Assembly: GCA_022821805.1 (NCBI GenBank)
Contig: JAJECX010000017.1
Span: 1 to 64,000, forward strand
Source of the DNA: Anaerolineae bacterium
GTDB lineage: Bacteria; Chloroflexota; Anaerolineae; Aggregatilineales; Phototrophicaceae
DNA: 64,000 nt
Direction of reading: 5' to 3'
Shown here piece by piece: positions 1 through 8,495 of this stretch; position 1 is the first letter of the stretch; each line of letters starts with the position of its first letter. Position numbers and translations under genes: made by a program. The notes beneath the pieces were generated by a model. It was not told the origin of the DNA and searched no databases. It saw only the letters and a program-made list of their open reading frames with translations.

Positions 1-145
1 CTTCATCCAAGCCTACAACTTTGCCAAACGGCTCAAGACATTGCAGGGGCGAAGTCCCTACGAGTTTATCTGCGATCGCTGGCGGGAAAACCCGGAAAAC
101 TTTCATGCTGAGCCGAACCATCTCACTGCTGGACCATACACCTAG
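1..145 (+). CDS. IS481-type transposase, C-terminal fragment (partial at window edge)
   Basis: The frame starting at base 2 is open from the window edge to a TAG at 143-145 and encodes 47 residues. The stretch AKRLKTLQGRSPYEFICDRW followed by a short tail ending in HLTAGPYT matches the C-terminal end of the integrase-core (DDE) transposases of the IS481 group, where a KTL.G.(S/T)PYE motif is typical. The catalytic part lies outside the window, so completeness cannot be judged. It indicates an insertion sequence immediately upstream of the glycosyltransferase gene. Family assignment rests on the short tail motif only. Confidence 0.6.
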   Translation, partial: FIQAYNFAKRLKTLQGRSPYEFICDRWRENPENFHAEPNHLTAGPYT

Positions 146-181
146 GGTGTATATTCGTCGCTAATTGACGTGAGCGGCAAG

Positions 182-1387
182 ATGCCCAATCTCCACTACA
201 TCTCCCTGATGCGCCTGCCGACGGAAAAGGCGCATGGATTGCAAATAATGCAGAATTGCGAGGCTTTCGCTGATGCTGGCTGCGATGTCACGCTTTGGGT
301 CGCGCGCCGCTGGAACACGCGCGAGATGCGCGCCATAATCGATCCGTTTGCCTACTACGGCATCCGCGCCAACTTCAAGGTGCGCCGCGTCCCCTGTATC
401 GATATTTTCCCGCTCTTCCCGCCAGAGAGCGCCGGCGCCCGCCTGGCATTCTATCTGCTGCAATTGTCGTGCGCGCTGGCGAGCCTGCTCTTGCTGTTCT
501 TCACGCGCGCCGATATTTTCTACAGCCGCGACGCGTTCATCCTGGGTCTATTCGCGCGACTGAAGCCCAGCGCGGCGCTGGTTTACGAGGCGCATCAGTT
601 TCCCGCTTCGGGGCGGGGCGCGGCGCTGCAGGCGCATGTCGTCTCGAAGGTTGGCAGCGTCATCGCCATCACACCGCGGTTGCGCGAGGATCTCATCCGT
701 CAGCGTGGCGCCGATCCGGCGCACGTCATTGTCGCGCATGATGGCATCCGCCGCAGGCGCTTCGCGGACATCCCTGGCAAAGCGGCCGCCCGCCAAGAGA
801 TCGGCTGGCCGCAAGAGGCTTTTATCGTCGGCTATCTTGGGCGGCTGCATACCATTGGTATGGACAAAGGGGTGGGCGCGCTGGTCGAAGTGATGGCGAC
901 TAACGAGGGCGCTTGCCTCGCCTTGGTCGGCGGACCCGATGACATGGCGGAAGAGCTGCGGCGGAAGTGGCTTGGGCTGGGATTGCGCGCTGAATGCTTT
1001 CTCTACGCCGGTCATGTGCCGCCGGACGAGGCGCCGCGCTACATATGCGCTTTTGATGTATGCGCCATGCCCCATCCGCCCACCGTGCAATTCAGCCGCT
1101 ACACGTCGCCGCTAAAACTCTTCGAGTATATGGCCGCGGGGCGCGCCATCGTCGCCTCAGACTTGCCAGCATGGTCCGATGTGGTGGCAGATGGTGAATC
1201 TGCCGTGTTGGTCCCGCCAGACGATGTCACCGCCTGGTCCAATGCGATTGATCGTCTTCGAGCGGACGAAGACTTGCGAAAACGGCTGGGGGCACGCGCC
1301 CGCGAACAGGCGCTGAAAGATTATACTTGGGATGTCCGCGCGCAGCGCATCCTGGCGCATATTCGGAGGGCTGCGGCGGGTCACTGA
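182..1387 (+). CDS. Glycosyltransferase family 4 (GT-B fold)
   Basis: Probable retaining glycosyltransferase of about 400 residues that transfers a sugar from a nucleotide donor in surface polysaccharide or glycolipid synthesis. The N-terminal half opens with NLHYISLMRLPTEKAHGLQI, the acceptor-side Rossmann domain. The C-terminal half carries VGYLGRL and then SPLKLFEYMAAGRAIVASDL, the EX7E-like donor-binding signature of GT4 enzymes. Two starts are possible: ATG at 182, preferred because homologous GTs begin close to the first beta strand, or a GTG at 170 adding four residues. It stands alone between the transposase remnant and a convergent minus-strand operon. Substrate is not predictable. 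Confidence 0.85.
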   Translation: MPNLHYISLMRLPTEKAHGLQIMQNCEAFADAGCDVTLWVARRWNTREMRAIIDPFAYYGIRANFKVRRVPCIDIFPLFPPESAGARLAFYLLQLSCALASLLLLFFTRADIFYSRDAFILGLFARLKPSAALVYEAHQFPASGRGAALQAHVVSKVGSVIAITPRLREDLIRQRGADPAHVIVAHDGIRRRRFADIPGKAAARQEIGWPQEAFIVGYLGRLHTIGMDKGVGALVEVMATNEGACLALVGGPDDMAEELRRKWLGLGLRAECFLYAGHVPPDEAPRYICAFDVCAMPHPPTVQFSRYTSPLKLFEYMAAGRAIVASDLPAWSDVVADGESAVLVPPDDVTAWSNAIDRLRADEDLRKRLGARAREQALKDYTWDVRAQRILAHIRRAAAGH

Positions 1388-1647
1388 GTCCGGCGCTCTT
1401 TCAACTGCGCCACTGCCGATTCGGCGGTGAATTGATCGACATCGGCGTCGTTCATTAGTCGGTCGCGGGCTTCGTCGAGTCGGTCAGCTTGCACCAGCGC
1501 TTCCAGCTCGGCAGTATCTATGCCGGCATCGGCGAGCAGACGGCTGCGCTTGCGCTTTTCCTCGACTTGCATGAATTGATACACGCCGAAGGCGAAAAGC
1601 GCCATCATCAGCAGCAGATTCACGACGATGAAGAGGACAAATATCAC
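1381..1647 (-). CDS. Small membrane-anchored protein, unknown function
   Basis: This 88-residue protein starts at a GTG preceded six bases upstream by a GGAGG Shine-Dalgarno sequence, which decides the start although the frame is open further upstream. Residues 1-25 form one hydrophobic segment (IFVLFIVVNLLLMMALFAFG). A basic patch (EEKRKRSR) and an acidic helical cytosolic tail with repeated short helices (IDTAELEALV, ADRLDEARDRL) follow. The gene begins 17 bases after the stop of the dioxygenase gene on the same strand, so the two are probably co-transcribed. It ends overlapping the last codons of the convergent glycosyltransferase gene. No family recognised. Confidence 0.65.
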   Translation of the reverse strand: MIFVLFIVVNLLLMMALFAFGVYQFMQVEEKRKRSRLLADAGIDTAELEALVQADRLDEARDRLMNDADVDQFTAESAVAQLKERRTQ

Positions 1648-1664
1648 GGAGCCTCCCAAGGCGC

Positions 1665-2507
1665 CTAGCAGCTGACGTCCACACCGTCTGTACCGAAGAC
1701 GCGCAGCCGATGCTCGCTGTCGGGCAGCCGACTGACGCTCGCCGGGCAATAGTGAAATTGCAGCGCCCAACGCCGTTTATCCGAGCGAGTCGGCGGTGTG
1801 CCATGATGCAGCAGGCAATGAAAAAGCAGACAGCCACCGGGCGGCAAGAGCACGGCAACGCTATCGCCAACCCGCACATCGGTATCGCATATTTGCCAAT
1901 CGCGCCGCGTCCAGTGGGGCATCGGTCCATCATGATGACTTCCGGGGATGACCATCATGCAGCCATTCTCCGGCTTCGCTTCGTCCAGCGCGATCCAGGC
2001 GCCGACGATGGTCGTTTGCGACGGGTAGTTGAAATAGGCCATATCCTGATGCCAGGGTTTTTCTCGACCGATCCGCGGCGGCTTAAGCATCGCCTGATCT
2101 TGCGACAGCGCGGCCGGCTCGCCCATGATGCGCCCGATGACATGCAACAGCGCCGCCTCTTCCGATGCGGTCTTTAAGCGCTCGTCAAACGGAACGACTG
2201 GCATCATCTTGCGCACGCTGTCCAGCCGCTCTTCATCAGCCAGCGCATGGAAGCGCTCGCCGACAACGGCTTCGTACATGATATTGTCGTTTTCTCGACT
2301 GAGTATCAGATCGCGTATGCCCGAACGGCCCGCTTCGATCGCGGATTGATCAATCGCATTATGGATCACTAGGAAGCCCAGCGCGTGAAACTGCTCAATA
2401 TCGGCATCGGTCACATTGCCGAAGCCGTCAATTCCAGACCTGATTGCCGCGCTGAAATCGTAAAGCCCTGCTGGCGGCGCTGCCAAGCCAAATTCATCTT
2501 GTCTCAT
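1665..2507 (-). CDS. Phytanoyl-CoA dioxygenase (PhyH) family Fe(II)/2-oxoglutarate oxygenase
   Basis: 280-residue member of the PhyH family, non-haem iron oxygenases that hydroxylate small molecules using 2-oxoglutarate and O2. KPWHQDMAYFNYP supplies the HxD half of the iron triad, and the distal histidine lies in LLHHGTPPTRSDKRRWALQ, where the Arg is expected to bind 2-oxoglutarate. The start is the ATG of MRQDEFGLAAPP, with a purine-rich stretch upstream; the longer open frame in front has no coding character. It precedes a small membrane protein gene. Family members range over lipids, antibiotics and ectoine, so the substrate is unknown. Confidence 0.85.
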   Translation of the reverse strand: MRQDEFGLAAPPAGLYDFSAAIRSGIDGFGNVTDADIEQFHALGFLVIHNAIDQSAIEAGRSGIRDLILSRENDNIMYEAVVGERFHALADEERLDSVRKMMPVVPFDERLKTASEEAALLHVIGRIMGEPAALSQDQAMLKPPRIGREKPWHQDMAYFNYPSQTTIVGAWIALDEAKPENGCMMVIPGSHHDGPMPHWTRRDWQICDTDVRVGDSVAVLLPPGGCLLFHCLLHHGTPPTRSDKRRWALQFHYCPASVSRLPDSEHRLRVFGTDGVDVSC

Positions 2508-2551
2508 TTTCTTGCCCCTTGCGCAGGAGGGACTGTAACATTCGCAACATG

Positions 2552-3130
2552 TCAGCGCAACTGACGCCGCAGCTGCGCCTCGATGCTGTTGGCTACGCTT
2601 AGCCAGTGGTCGGTATCGAGCAAGGCGACCTCGTCGTCGGTCCAAAAGGCATAGGCGATTTCGCGCGCGCCCGCACTCTCCTGGCTCGCGCGAACGGCAG
2701 CCCAAGCGTCTATCCGCCGTCCGTAGTAATGCTCGACCAGTTCCGCCATGATCGCATTGGCGGTCGCCCCCACCAGGTAGCCGATGCGGGGCGGAAGCGG
2801 ACCCGGCTGCAAGGCATGCGCCAGGTCAGAAAGCGCCTTCATATAATTGGCCGCGCCAGGATATTCAAAGTCCCGCTGCGCTTCCGGCGGCAGGCGCGAG
2901 GGCGCGGTCCCGGTGTTGACCATCTGCGTCAGAATCTGCCGCGCGAATCCGCCGTCGGGGTAATAGCGTTCGAAGGTTTCCAGGAAGCTCTGCGCCCGTT
3001 CAATGACCACCGAAAGCGCCAGATAAAACTCCATTTCCATGAAGAGCGTCTTCAGCAGAAATTGGCAGCGCTCGGGGTCGCGCGCTTCGGCGGCCTTCCG
3101 GAGTTGGTCGATTGCTGAGAGTGAATACAT
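2552..3130 (-). CDS. Conserved hypothetical protein, all-helical
   Basis: 192-residue soluble protein with no signal peptide or membrane segment. It appears almost entirely alpha-helical, for example AIDQLRKAAEARDPERCQFL at the N-terminus and a central IMAELVEHYYGRRIDAWAAV. It contains a Pro/Arg-rich turn (TAPSRLPPEAQRDFEYPG) about residue 80. It lies 44 bases upstream of the dioxygenase gene on the same strand and may be co-transcribed with it. I do not recognise a domain and assign no function. Confidence 0.65.
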   Translation of the reverse strand: MYSLSAIDQLRKAAEARDPERCQFLLKTLFMEMEFYLALSVVIERAQSFLETFERYYPDGGFARQILTQMVNTGTAPSRLPPEAQRDFEYPGAANYMKALSDLAHALQPGPLPPRIGYLVGATANAIMAELVEHYYGRRIDAWAAVRASQESAGAREIAYAFWTDDEVALLDTDHWLSVANSIEAQLRRQLR

Positions 3131-3186
3131 TGTTAGACTTAACCAAAAGTGACTCGCTGGCCTTTTGAGTTGTCGACGTAGACACG

Positions 3187-4392
3187 CTAACGGCGCAGTT
3201 GATGAAGAATACTCTCCATTTTTGACTGAACCGCAACTTCCAATGAATCAATTACCTGTACATCTTCTGGAAACATATCAAATAAAGACTGTTGCTGGCC
3301 TTCTGATTCAGTTCTGACAAGTATCATCAGAGCCGCGTCTTTTGTTTTTCCTGCACGCTGCAGTTTCCCGGCTGCATCTGCCAGATTTTCACCTTTCCTT
3401 TGTACGCGCAATACAACAGGCTTTCCGTTGATAAATTCATTGTGAATAGCGTCGAATCCCCTGTTTCGTTGGACAAGTTTAACTGGCAGTTGATGTAGAA
3501 TGTTGATAATTTCTCTTGGAAGATTCTTGTAGGTGGCGCGCCCAGTCCTAAGCAATCTTGAATCCGAGCGTATTGGATTTTCAATTCGTTTACGGGATAA
3601 TTCTACTGCTTCGCTGTACGAGTCAATTCCAATATAATTTCGATTAAGAAGTTTGGCAGCCACTAATGTAGTCCCACTGCCACAGAAAGGGTCAAGTATC
3701 AGATCGTCTTTGTTTGATGCCAACATCACTATGCGCTCAAGCAAAAGTAGGGGCTTCTGCGTAGGGTATCCGCATCGTTCTCTTGCCTTCGGATTCAAAT
3801 AAGGAATATCCCACGTATCGGATAAAGGTACTCCCTTCTTCGGCCCATGAAGTACAACGTTTCCTGAGGAGTCCTTCGCGTATACTGCCTTGCCATGTTG
3901 ATTGCGTTCCCGTCGCTGCAGGATCTGGTCAAGATTTGTTGATTCAGAGTAATCTTGAAATATACGATTGAATTTGTAATTTTCTGTTTTCGAGTACATA
4001 AATATGGTTTGGTGTGAGCCTAACAGCGAGTTTTTTGAGTTTGACCATCGGCGGTACGTCCAAATGATCTCAGAAACGAAGCGGTCAAAACCAAATATCT
4101 GATCCAACAACATGCGAATTCGATGTGACGCATTGCGATCACAATGCACAAAGACTGCGCAATCGCGCTTCATTACCCGATAAATCTCTTCGAGACGCAG
4201 CCCAAGATAGTCTATGTATGCGTCCAAAGAAGGCCAAGTATCCTTAAACTTATATTCGGTGAGCTTTCTCGATTTAAGCGCATGATCCGACTGTGAAAAG
4301 AAGGGTGGATCAAGATAAACTAGATCGACATGGTTGTCTGGGACATCTTTGAGAATCTTTAAGCAGTCCCCGTGCAAAATCTCATTGATCAT
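3187..4392 (-). CDS. Site-specific DNA methyltransferase of an ApaLI-like restriction-modification system
   Basis: 401-residue N4-cytosine/N6-adenine methyltransferase. The catalytic motif IV (DLVYLDPPFFSQSDHAL) is near residue 25 and the AdoMet-binding motif (DPFCGSGTTLVAAKLLNRN) near residue 240. This IV-to-I order is typical of beta-class enzymes. A C-terminal extension of about 130 residues (KPVVLRVQRKGENLADAAGK onward) follows the catalytic core. The start ATG overlaps the TGA of the upstream endonuclease gene as ATGA, so the two are translationally coupled. The locus is clearly richer in A+T than the flanking genes, suggesting horizontal acquisition. It would protect host DNA at the partner enzyme's site. 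Confidence 0.88.
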   Translation of the reverse strand: MINEILHGDCLKILKDVPDNHVDLVYLDPPFFSQSDHALKSRKLTEYKFKDTWPSLDAYIDYLGLRLEEIYRVMKRDCAVFVHCDRNASHRIRMLLDQIFGFDRFVSEIIWTYRRWSNSKNSLLGSHQTIFMYSKTENYKFNRIFQDYSESTNLDQILQRRERNQHGKAVYAKDSSGNVVLHGPKKGVPLSDTWDIPYLNPKARERCGYPTQKPLLLLERIVMLASNKDDLILDPFCGSGTTLVAAKLLNRNYIGIDSYSEAVELSRKRIENPIRSDSRLLRTGRATYKNLPREIINILHQLPVKLVQRNRGFDAIHNEFINGKPVVLRVQRKGENLADAAGKLQRAGKTKDAALMILVRTESEGQQQSLFDMFPEDVQVIDSLEVAVQSKMESILHQLRR

Positions 4393-5009
4393 TTTGTATT
4401 CTCGGCTGCAATATCTTCCAAGATTTTCAACAGATCGACGCTAGTTGCTTCTTCAAGATGTTTCCATGCTTCTTCGCCACTGTAGTATAGGCCATTGTTA
4501 GCCTTGTATAGATCCCGAATTGCGGCTTGAATCCTCATTGCTTGGGCACGGTTAGGGAAATAATACATCAGGCGGACCGGAGTATAGCCAGCTTGCGCAA
4601 CGGCACGGATTCTTGTATGTTCCTTCGTTATATGATCGCCATCAGTCGTAGCATCACGCCATTTGATTTCGTAGGCACGATTCTCTATCAATAAGTCAAT
4701 GCCAAAAGTCTTCGGTCGCTGGCCAATTGTATTGGGTATCCTCAATGGTTTTGCATCAGGATACTTGGTTTCGAAGCAAGCCTTTGTTGCGTGTTCGAGA
4801 AACGATCCTGCGTAGCGATATAGGAATCGTCCCTTATTCTGATACACGTCGATCAAATTACCTTCTTCAAGTGTAATTCCCAGCACTCTGTATATTAAGT
4901 AGTGTGACTTTTCATCTGATTCCATTTCGACAACACGATCGTTTGCCTTTGTTTGCAGCGCATTAGCATAAGTCTTGGCAATATCTCTAATCTGCTCTTT
5001 TATCGTCAT
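4389..5009 (-). CDS. ApaLI-like type II restriction endonuclease
   Basis: About 206 residues from the ATG of MTIKEQIRDIAKTY; in-frame starts at 5021 and 5081 would add 4 or 24 residues. The core FGIDLLIENRAYEIKWRD followed by ATTDGDHITKEHTR is the conserved block I associate with the RE_ApaLI family. It contains a D-x(n)-E-x-K type nuclease centre (D in GIDLL, E and K in YEIKW). If it is a true isoschizomer it would cut GTGCAC, but specificity cannot be confirmed from sequence alone. It is the first gene of a two-gene operon with the methyltransferase, coupled by a four-base overlap. No controller-protein gene was seen beside it. Confidence 0.75.
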   Translation of the reverse strand: MTIKEQIRDIAKTYANALQTKANDRVVEMESDEKSHYLIYRVLGITLEEGNLIDVYQNKGRFLYRYAGSFLEHATKACFETKYPDAKPLRIPNTIGQRPKTFGIDLLIENRAYEIKWRDATTDGDHITKEHTRIRAVAQAGYTPVRLMYYFPNRAQAMRIQAAIRDLYKANNGLYYSGEEAWKHLEEATSVDLLKILEDIAAENTK

Positions 5010-5110
5010 CCGGCGAACCATTCGTTGTCGAGTGTCAGCACAATTATTGCAGTTGCTGTGTAAAGAGGCAATCTCGCGCACTGTATAGCCGGAAAAGAGA
5101 CGCCGCTTGC

Positions 5111-5119
5111 TGATATAAT
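5111..5119 (+). promoter_or_regulatory. Extended -10 promoter element before the aldolase gene
   Basis: TGATATAAT is a perfect TGnTATAAT extended -10 box, 34 bases upstream of the aldolase start codon. No good -35 hexamer is visible 17 bases upstream, consistent with extended -10 promoters. This is motif matching only. Confidence 0.4.
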
Positions 5120-5153
5120 TGACATTGAATATTTACGGATAAAGGACTCTAGC

Positions 5154-6245
5154 ATGGCAATCGCATCCCCGTGCATTCGGCTCGACAGAATCACGCAATA
5201 CCTCGGCGATGGTGCCGACTATTTGCTCAACCACCACTGCCAGACCATACCGCGCGCGGACCTGGCGCTGCCGGGACCAGATTTCGCCGAGCGCGTCTGG
5301 CTGGAAAGCGACCGCAATCCGCAGGTCATCCGCAGTTTGCAGCAGATATACGACAGCGGACGCCTGGCTGGCACGGGTTATGTTTCGATCCTGCCGGTGG
5401 ATCAAGGCATCGAGCATTCGGCTGGCGCTTCTTTCGCGCCCAACCCGGCCTATTTCGATCCGGCCAAGATCATCGAGCTGGCGCTGGAAGGCGGCTGCAA
5501 CGCGGTCGCGTCAACGTTTGGCGTACTGGGCATGACCGCCCGCCGCTACGCTCATCGCATCCCCTTCATCGTCAAGGTCAACCACAATGAATTGGTGACC
5601 CATCCCAATACGCATGAGCAGATCATGTTCGGCACGATAAAGCAGGCTTGGGATATGGGCGCGGTCGCTGTCGGCGCCACTGTGTATTTTGGCTCGGAAG
5701 ATTCCAATCGGCAGATGGTCGAGGTGGCGGAAGCCTTCGCATGCGCCCATGAGCTGGGCATGGCGACCATCCTATGGTGCTATATGCGCAATTCCGCCTT
5801 CACGGTAAATGGCGTCAATCACGAATCGAGCGCCGATCTCACCGGACAAGCGAATCACCTGGGTGTGACCCTGGGCGCCGACATCGTCAAGCAGAAGCTG
5901 CCGACGCAGAATTATGGCTACAAGGCGCTCAACGCGGGCGATTCGTCCTACGGCAAACTCGATGAGCGGATTTACAGCGAGCTCGCAAGCGACCATCCCA
6001 TTGATCTCACGCGCTATCAGGTCGCCAATGGTTATATGGGCAAGGTGGGGTTAATCAACTCGGGTGGCGCCAGCGGCGCGGACGACTTCGCCGAAGCGGT
6101 AACGACGGCGGTCATCAATAAACGCGCCGGCGGCATGGGGCTGATCAGCGGTCGCAAAGCCTTTCAGCGTCCGATGGACGAAGGCGCCCGCCTGCTCAAT
6201 GCGATTCAGGATGTTTACCTCAATGACGAGGTGACGATCGCTTGA
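5154..6245 (+). CDS. fbaB: Class I fructose-bisphosphate aldolase, DhnA/FbaB type
   Basis: 363-residue Schiff-base aldolase that interconverts fructose 1,6-bisphosphate with dihydroxyacetone phosphate and glyceraldehyde 3-phosphate in glycolysis and gluconeogenesis. Diagnostic features are [13 protein letters not shown] near residue 80, the substrate-lysine strand FIVKVNHNE near 140, the presumed Schiff-base lysine in [11 protein letters not shown] near 247, and the phosphate-binding segment INSGGASG. Length agrees with the E. coli FbaB type (about 350). An AAAGGA ribosome site precedes the ATG. The methionine aminopeptidase gene follows after 34 bases on the same strand. Confidence 0.9.
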   Translation: MAIASPCIRLDRITQYLGDGADYLLNHHCQTIPRADLALPGPDFAERVWLESDRNPQVIRSLQQIYDSGRLAGTGYVSILPVDQGIEHSAGASFAPNPAYFDPAKIIELALEGGCNAVASTFGVLGMTARRYAHRIPFIVKVNHNELVTHPNTHEQIMFGTIKQAWDMGAVAVGATVYFGSEDSNRQMVEVAEAFACAHELGMATILWCYMRNSAFTVNGVNHESSADLTGQANHLGVTLGADIVKQKLPTQNYGYKALNAGDSSYGKLDERIYSELASDHPIDLTRYQVANGYMGKVGLINSGGASGADDFAEAVTTAVINKRAGGMGLISGRKAFQRPMDEGARLLNAIQDVYLNDEVTIA

Positions 6246-6279
6246 TTCGCCGGAGTTCACCGTACCGTGTACGAGAAAT

Positions 6280-7041
6280 ATGAAAATCGAAAACGATCGA
6301 GACCTGCGCGGGATGAAGCGCATCGGCGAGATCTGTGGCTTGACGCTGAAGCTGATGCTCGACAGCGCCGAAGCCGGCATGAGCACGCGCGATCTGGATG
6401 ATATCGGGCGCGATTTTCTGCTCAAGTCGGGCGCGGCGTCGGCGCCGGTTCAGGCTTATGAGTTCCCCGGTTATACTTGCATCAGCCTCAACGACGAAGC
6501 GGCGCATGGCGTGCCGCGGAAAGACCGCTTCATTCAAGCGGGCGACCTGCTCAATGTCGATGTGTCGGCGGTGCTGGAAGGCTATTGGGGCGATACCGGC
6601 GCTACCATCATCGTGCCGCCAGCGCGGCCGGAACTGAAGACGCTTTGCCATGTCACGCGCAGCGCCTTGCAGCTGTCGATCGAAATGGCAGTTCCCGGTC
6701 AGCGCGCGCGAGCGATCGGGCGGGCGGTGGAGAAATTCGCCAAGCGCCGCGGATATCGCACCTTGCGCCAGCTGGGCGGGCATGGCGTTGGGCGGCATAT
6801 CCACGAAAAGCCATCCATCCCCAATTTTCACAACCGGCGCAATCGCGATGTGCTGGAAGACGGCATCGTCGTCACGCTGGAGCCCTTTCTCAACACCGGG
6901 CGCGGGCGCATCGAGGCGGCGGACGATGGCTGGACACTGCGGACGGTCGATGGCAGCGTGTCGGCGCAATACGAGCACACCGTCATCATCAACGGCGATG
7001 ATCCGATTCTGGTGACCAAAGTCGATGGCGGTTATGTCTGA
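6280..7041 (+). CDS. map: Methionine aminopeptidase, type I
   Basis: 253-residue cytosolic enzyme that removes the initiator methionine from nascent proteins. The five metal ligands of the pita-bread fold can be placed: Asp in NVDVSAV (about 94) and WGDTG (about 105), His in GGHGVGRHIHEKP (about 168), Glu in TLEPF (about 201) and Glu in QYEHTV (about 232). The spacing is nearly that of E. coli Map. The length and lack of a large insertion mark it as type I. It lies between the aldolase and VOC genes, 34 and 27 bases away, suggesting a three-gene transcription unit. Confidence 0.93.
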   Translation: MKIENDRDLRGMKRIGEICGLTLKLMLDSAEAGMSTRDLDDIGRDFLLKSGAASAPVQAYEFPGYTCISLNDEAAHGVPRKDRFIQAGDLLNVDVSAVLEGYWGDTGATIIVPPARPELKTLCHVTRSALQLSIEMAVPGQRARAIGRAVEKFAKRRGYRTLRQLGGHGVGRHIHEKPSIPNFHNRRNRDVLEDGIVVTLEPFLNTGRGRIEAADDGWTLRTVDGSVSAQYEHTVIINGDDPILVTKVDGGYV

Positions 7042-7068
7042 GAGGGCGGAACGCATAAGGAGCAGGCT

Positions 7069-7851
7069 ATGATCACAGGCATCGATCATATTGTAATTGC
7101 GGTCAATTCGCTGGAGCGCGCGATTGAGACCTATCGCGGTCTTGGCTTCACGGTGGTTGAGGGCGGGAAACATCCCTACGGTTCCTACAATGCGCTGATT
7201 GGATTCGCCGATGGCAGCTATATTGAATTGCTGGGATTCTACGAAGAGAGCCCCGATCATCCCTGGTGGGATTTGCTGCACGAGCGCGGCGGCGGACTGG
7301 TTGACTTCTGCCTGGCAACCGATGACATCGGCGCGGATCATGCCGCATTTCGCGCGCAGGGCGTCCAATGCAGCGCGCTGACCGAAGGCGGACGTTCGCG
7401 CCTGGATGGCTACTACGTCAAGTGGGTCAACAACAAGGTAACGGGCGATTGGCAGGGCTTGATCCCCTTCATCATCGAGGATGTGACGCCGCGGGAAGAG
7501 CGCCTGCCGCGAGAGACAGCCCATGCCAATGGCGTCACCGGAATTGAAAGTATCAGCTTTGCGACGAACGATGTAGCGCGATTTGCCGGTGTCATGTCGG
7601 CGGTGACGGGCGCGGCAAGCGAGACGGTGCGAGATGAAGAATCATCGGCGAGCGGACTGCGCTTGGCGGTTGGCGAACATGCGCTGGAGTACCTGTCGCC
7701 CGACAGCGCCGAGGGGCTTCTGGCGGCGCACTTGGCGGCGAATCGTCCGGCGCCTTATCGTGTGTGTTTCAAAACAAGTGGTGAAGCGCGGCGCTGGGGT
7801 CCGGCGGAGGCTGAGGGCGCGCTGCTGGAGTTGGTGGGGGGCGACGCCTAA
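7069..7851 (+). CDS. VOC / glyoxalase-like domain protein
   Basis: 260-residue protein of the vicinal oxygen chelate superfamily, probably the glyoxalase-like group with two unequal halves. The N-terminal half begins GIDHIVIAVNSLERAIETYR and contains GSYIELLGF; a second, weaker copy begins GIESISFATNDVARF near residue 155. Such proteins are metal-dependent lyases, isomerases or dioxygenases, and the reaction here is unknown. An AAGGAG site precedes the ATG. Its TAA overlaps the stop codon of the convergent HNH gene by two bases, so the restriction-modification locus sits directly against this gene without disrupting it. Confidence 0.8.
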   Translation: MITGIDHIVIAVNSLERAIETYRGLGFTVVEGGKHPYGSYNALIGFADGSYIELLGFYEESPDHPWWDLLHERGGGLVDFCLATDDIGADHAAFRAQGVQCSALTEGGRSRLDGYYVKWVNNKVTGDWQGLIPFIIEDVTPREERLPRETAHANGVTGIESISFATNDVARFAGVMSAVTGAASETVRDEESSASGLRLAVGEHALEYLSPDSAEGLLAAHLAANRPAPYRVCFKTSGEARRWGPAEAEGALLELVGGDA

Positions 7852-8495
7852 TCCGCGTCGCCGAAATAGGCTTTAAGAAATTCGTATACTTCTCGCTTTT
7901 GCGACTGAGACGCTGACTGCACGATCGCAACTACATTGAGCCATCCTGTCTCGTCGTCCCAGTAGTTCTTTTTCATGACCTGATGTCGCCCACACAATGG
8001 TTGCCACTTTGATGGATCTTTTGGATCAACCTCGGCGTGAATTGCGTGCGGTGTCTTGTGGTCTGGCGTCAGCTTTACTGTTCCGCCACCAACTGGATCA
8101 ATATCGCCACTGCGCAAGCCACACGTGATTCCACCTTCCGACCAGGCGCATCTATAATCATATTGAGTCAGCACCTTGTTCCAAGTCTTCGCATTTGGAC
8201 GTGTTCTTTTCGAAGCGGTATTTCGACGTTCCGCATTCGGCATCATATATTCGCTGACTCTTAGATCACCACGATTCCGCCACGAAAGAATCGTGTATCC
8301 ATAGTCTGTTCTGAGTTCAGATAATCTCTGATGCCAGTTTTCCGGCTGTCGACCCGTTTTTGGATCGGTAGCAACTTCTATCAACTGTTCCCGCGTAGCG
8401 ACTTTACCGAGATTATCAAGAAAGAACGCCTCGATTCGGGCTCGTATTGATCGCTGTGTATAGGGTCCCTTGATTATGGCGTTTCTATCCTCCAT
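7848..8495 (-). CDS. HNH-type restriction endonuclease, probable partner of adjacent methyltransferase
   Basis: About 215 residues from the ATG of MEDRNAIIKGPYTQ; a TTG at 8519 would add eight residues. The C-terminal half carries a zinc-finger HNH nuclease: RCAWSEGGITCGL supplies two cysteines, LTPDHKTPHAI the general-base region, and WQPLCGRHQVMKKNYWD the CxxH and Asn-rich end. The N-terminal half (REQLIEVA, WHQRLSELRTDYGYTILSW) resembles a winged-helix DNA-binding region found in several HNH restriction enzymes. The gene overlaps the end of the methyltransferase gene by 11 bases. Recognition sequence unknown. It is A+T-richer than flanking genes. Confidence 0.78.
   Translation of the reverse strand: MEDRNAIIKGPYTQRSIRARIEAFFLDNLGKVATREQLIEVATDPKTGRQPENWHQRLSELRTDYGYTILSWRNRGDLRVSEYMMPNAERRNTASKRTRPNAKTWNKVLTQYDYRCAWSEGGITCGLRSGDIDPVGGGTVKLTPDHKTPHAIHAEVDPKDPSKWQPLCGRHQVMKKNYWDDETGWLNVVAIVQSASQSQKREVYEFLKAYFGDAD

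Noticed and set aside
4389..5081. Longer endonuclease with N-terminal extension from 5081
   Set aside because: Extension residues have no conservation with the ApaLI-like core and no ribosome site; the ATG at 5009 is preferred but not certain.
6220..7524. A 434-codon open frame on the minus strand opposite map and the VOC gene
   Set aside because: It is the antisense of two clear genes, and its translation has no family features; GC-rich codon bias keeps the frame open.
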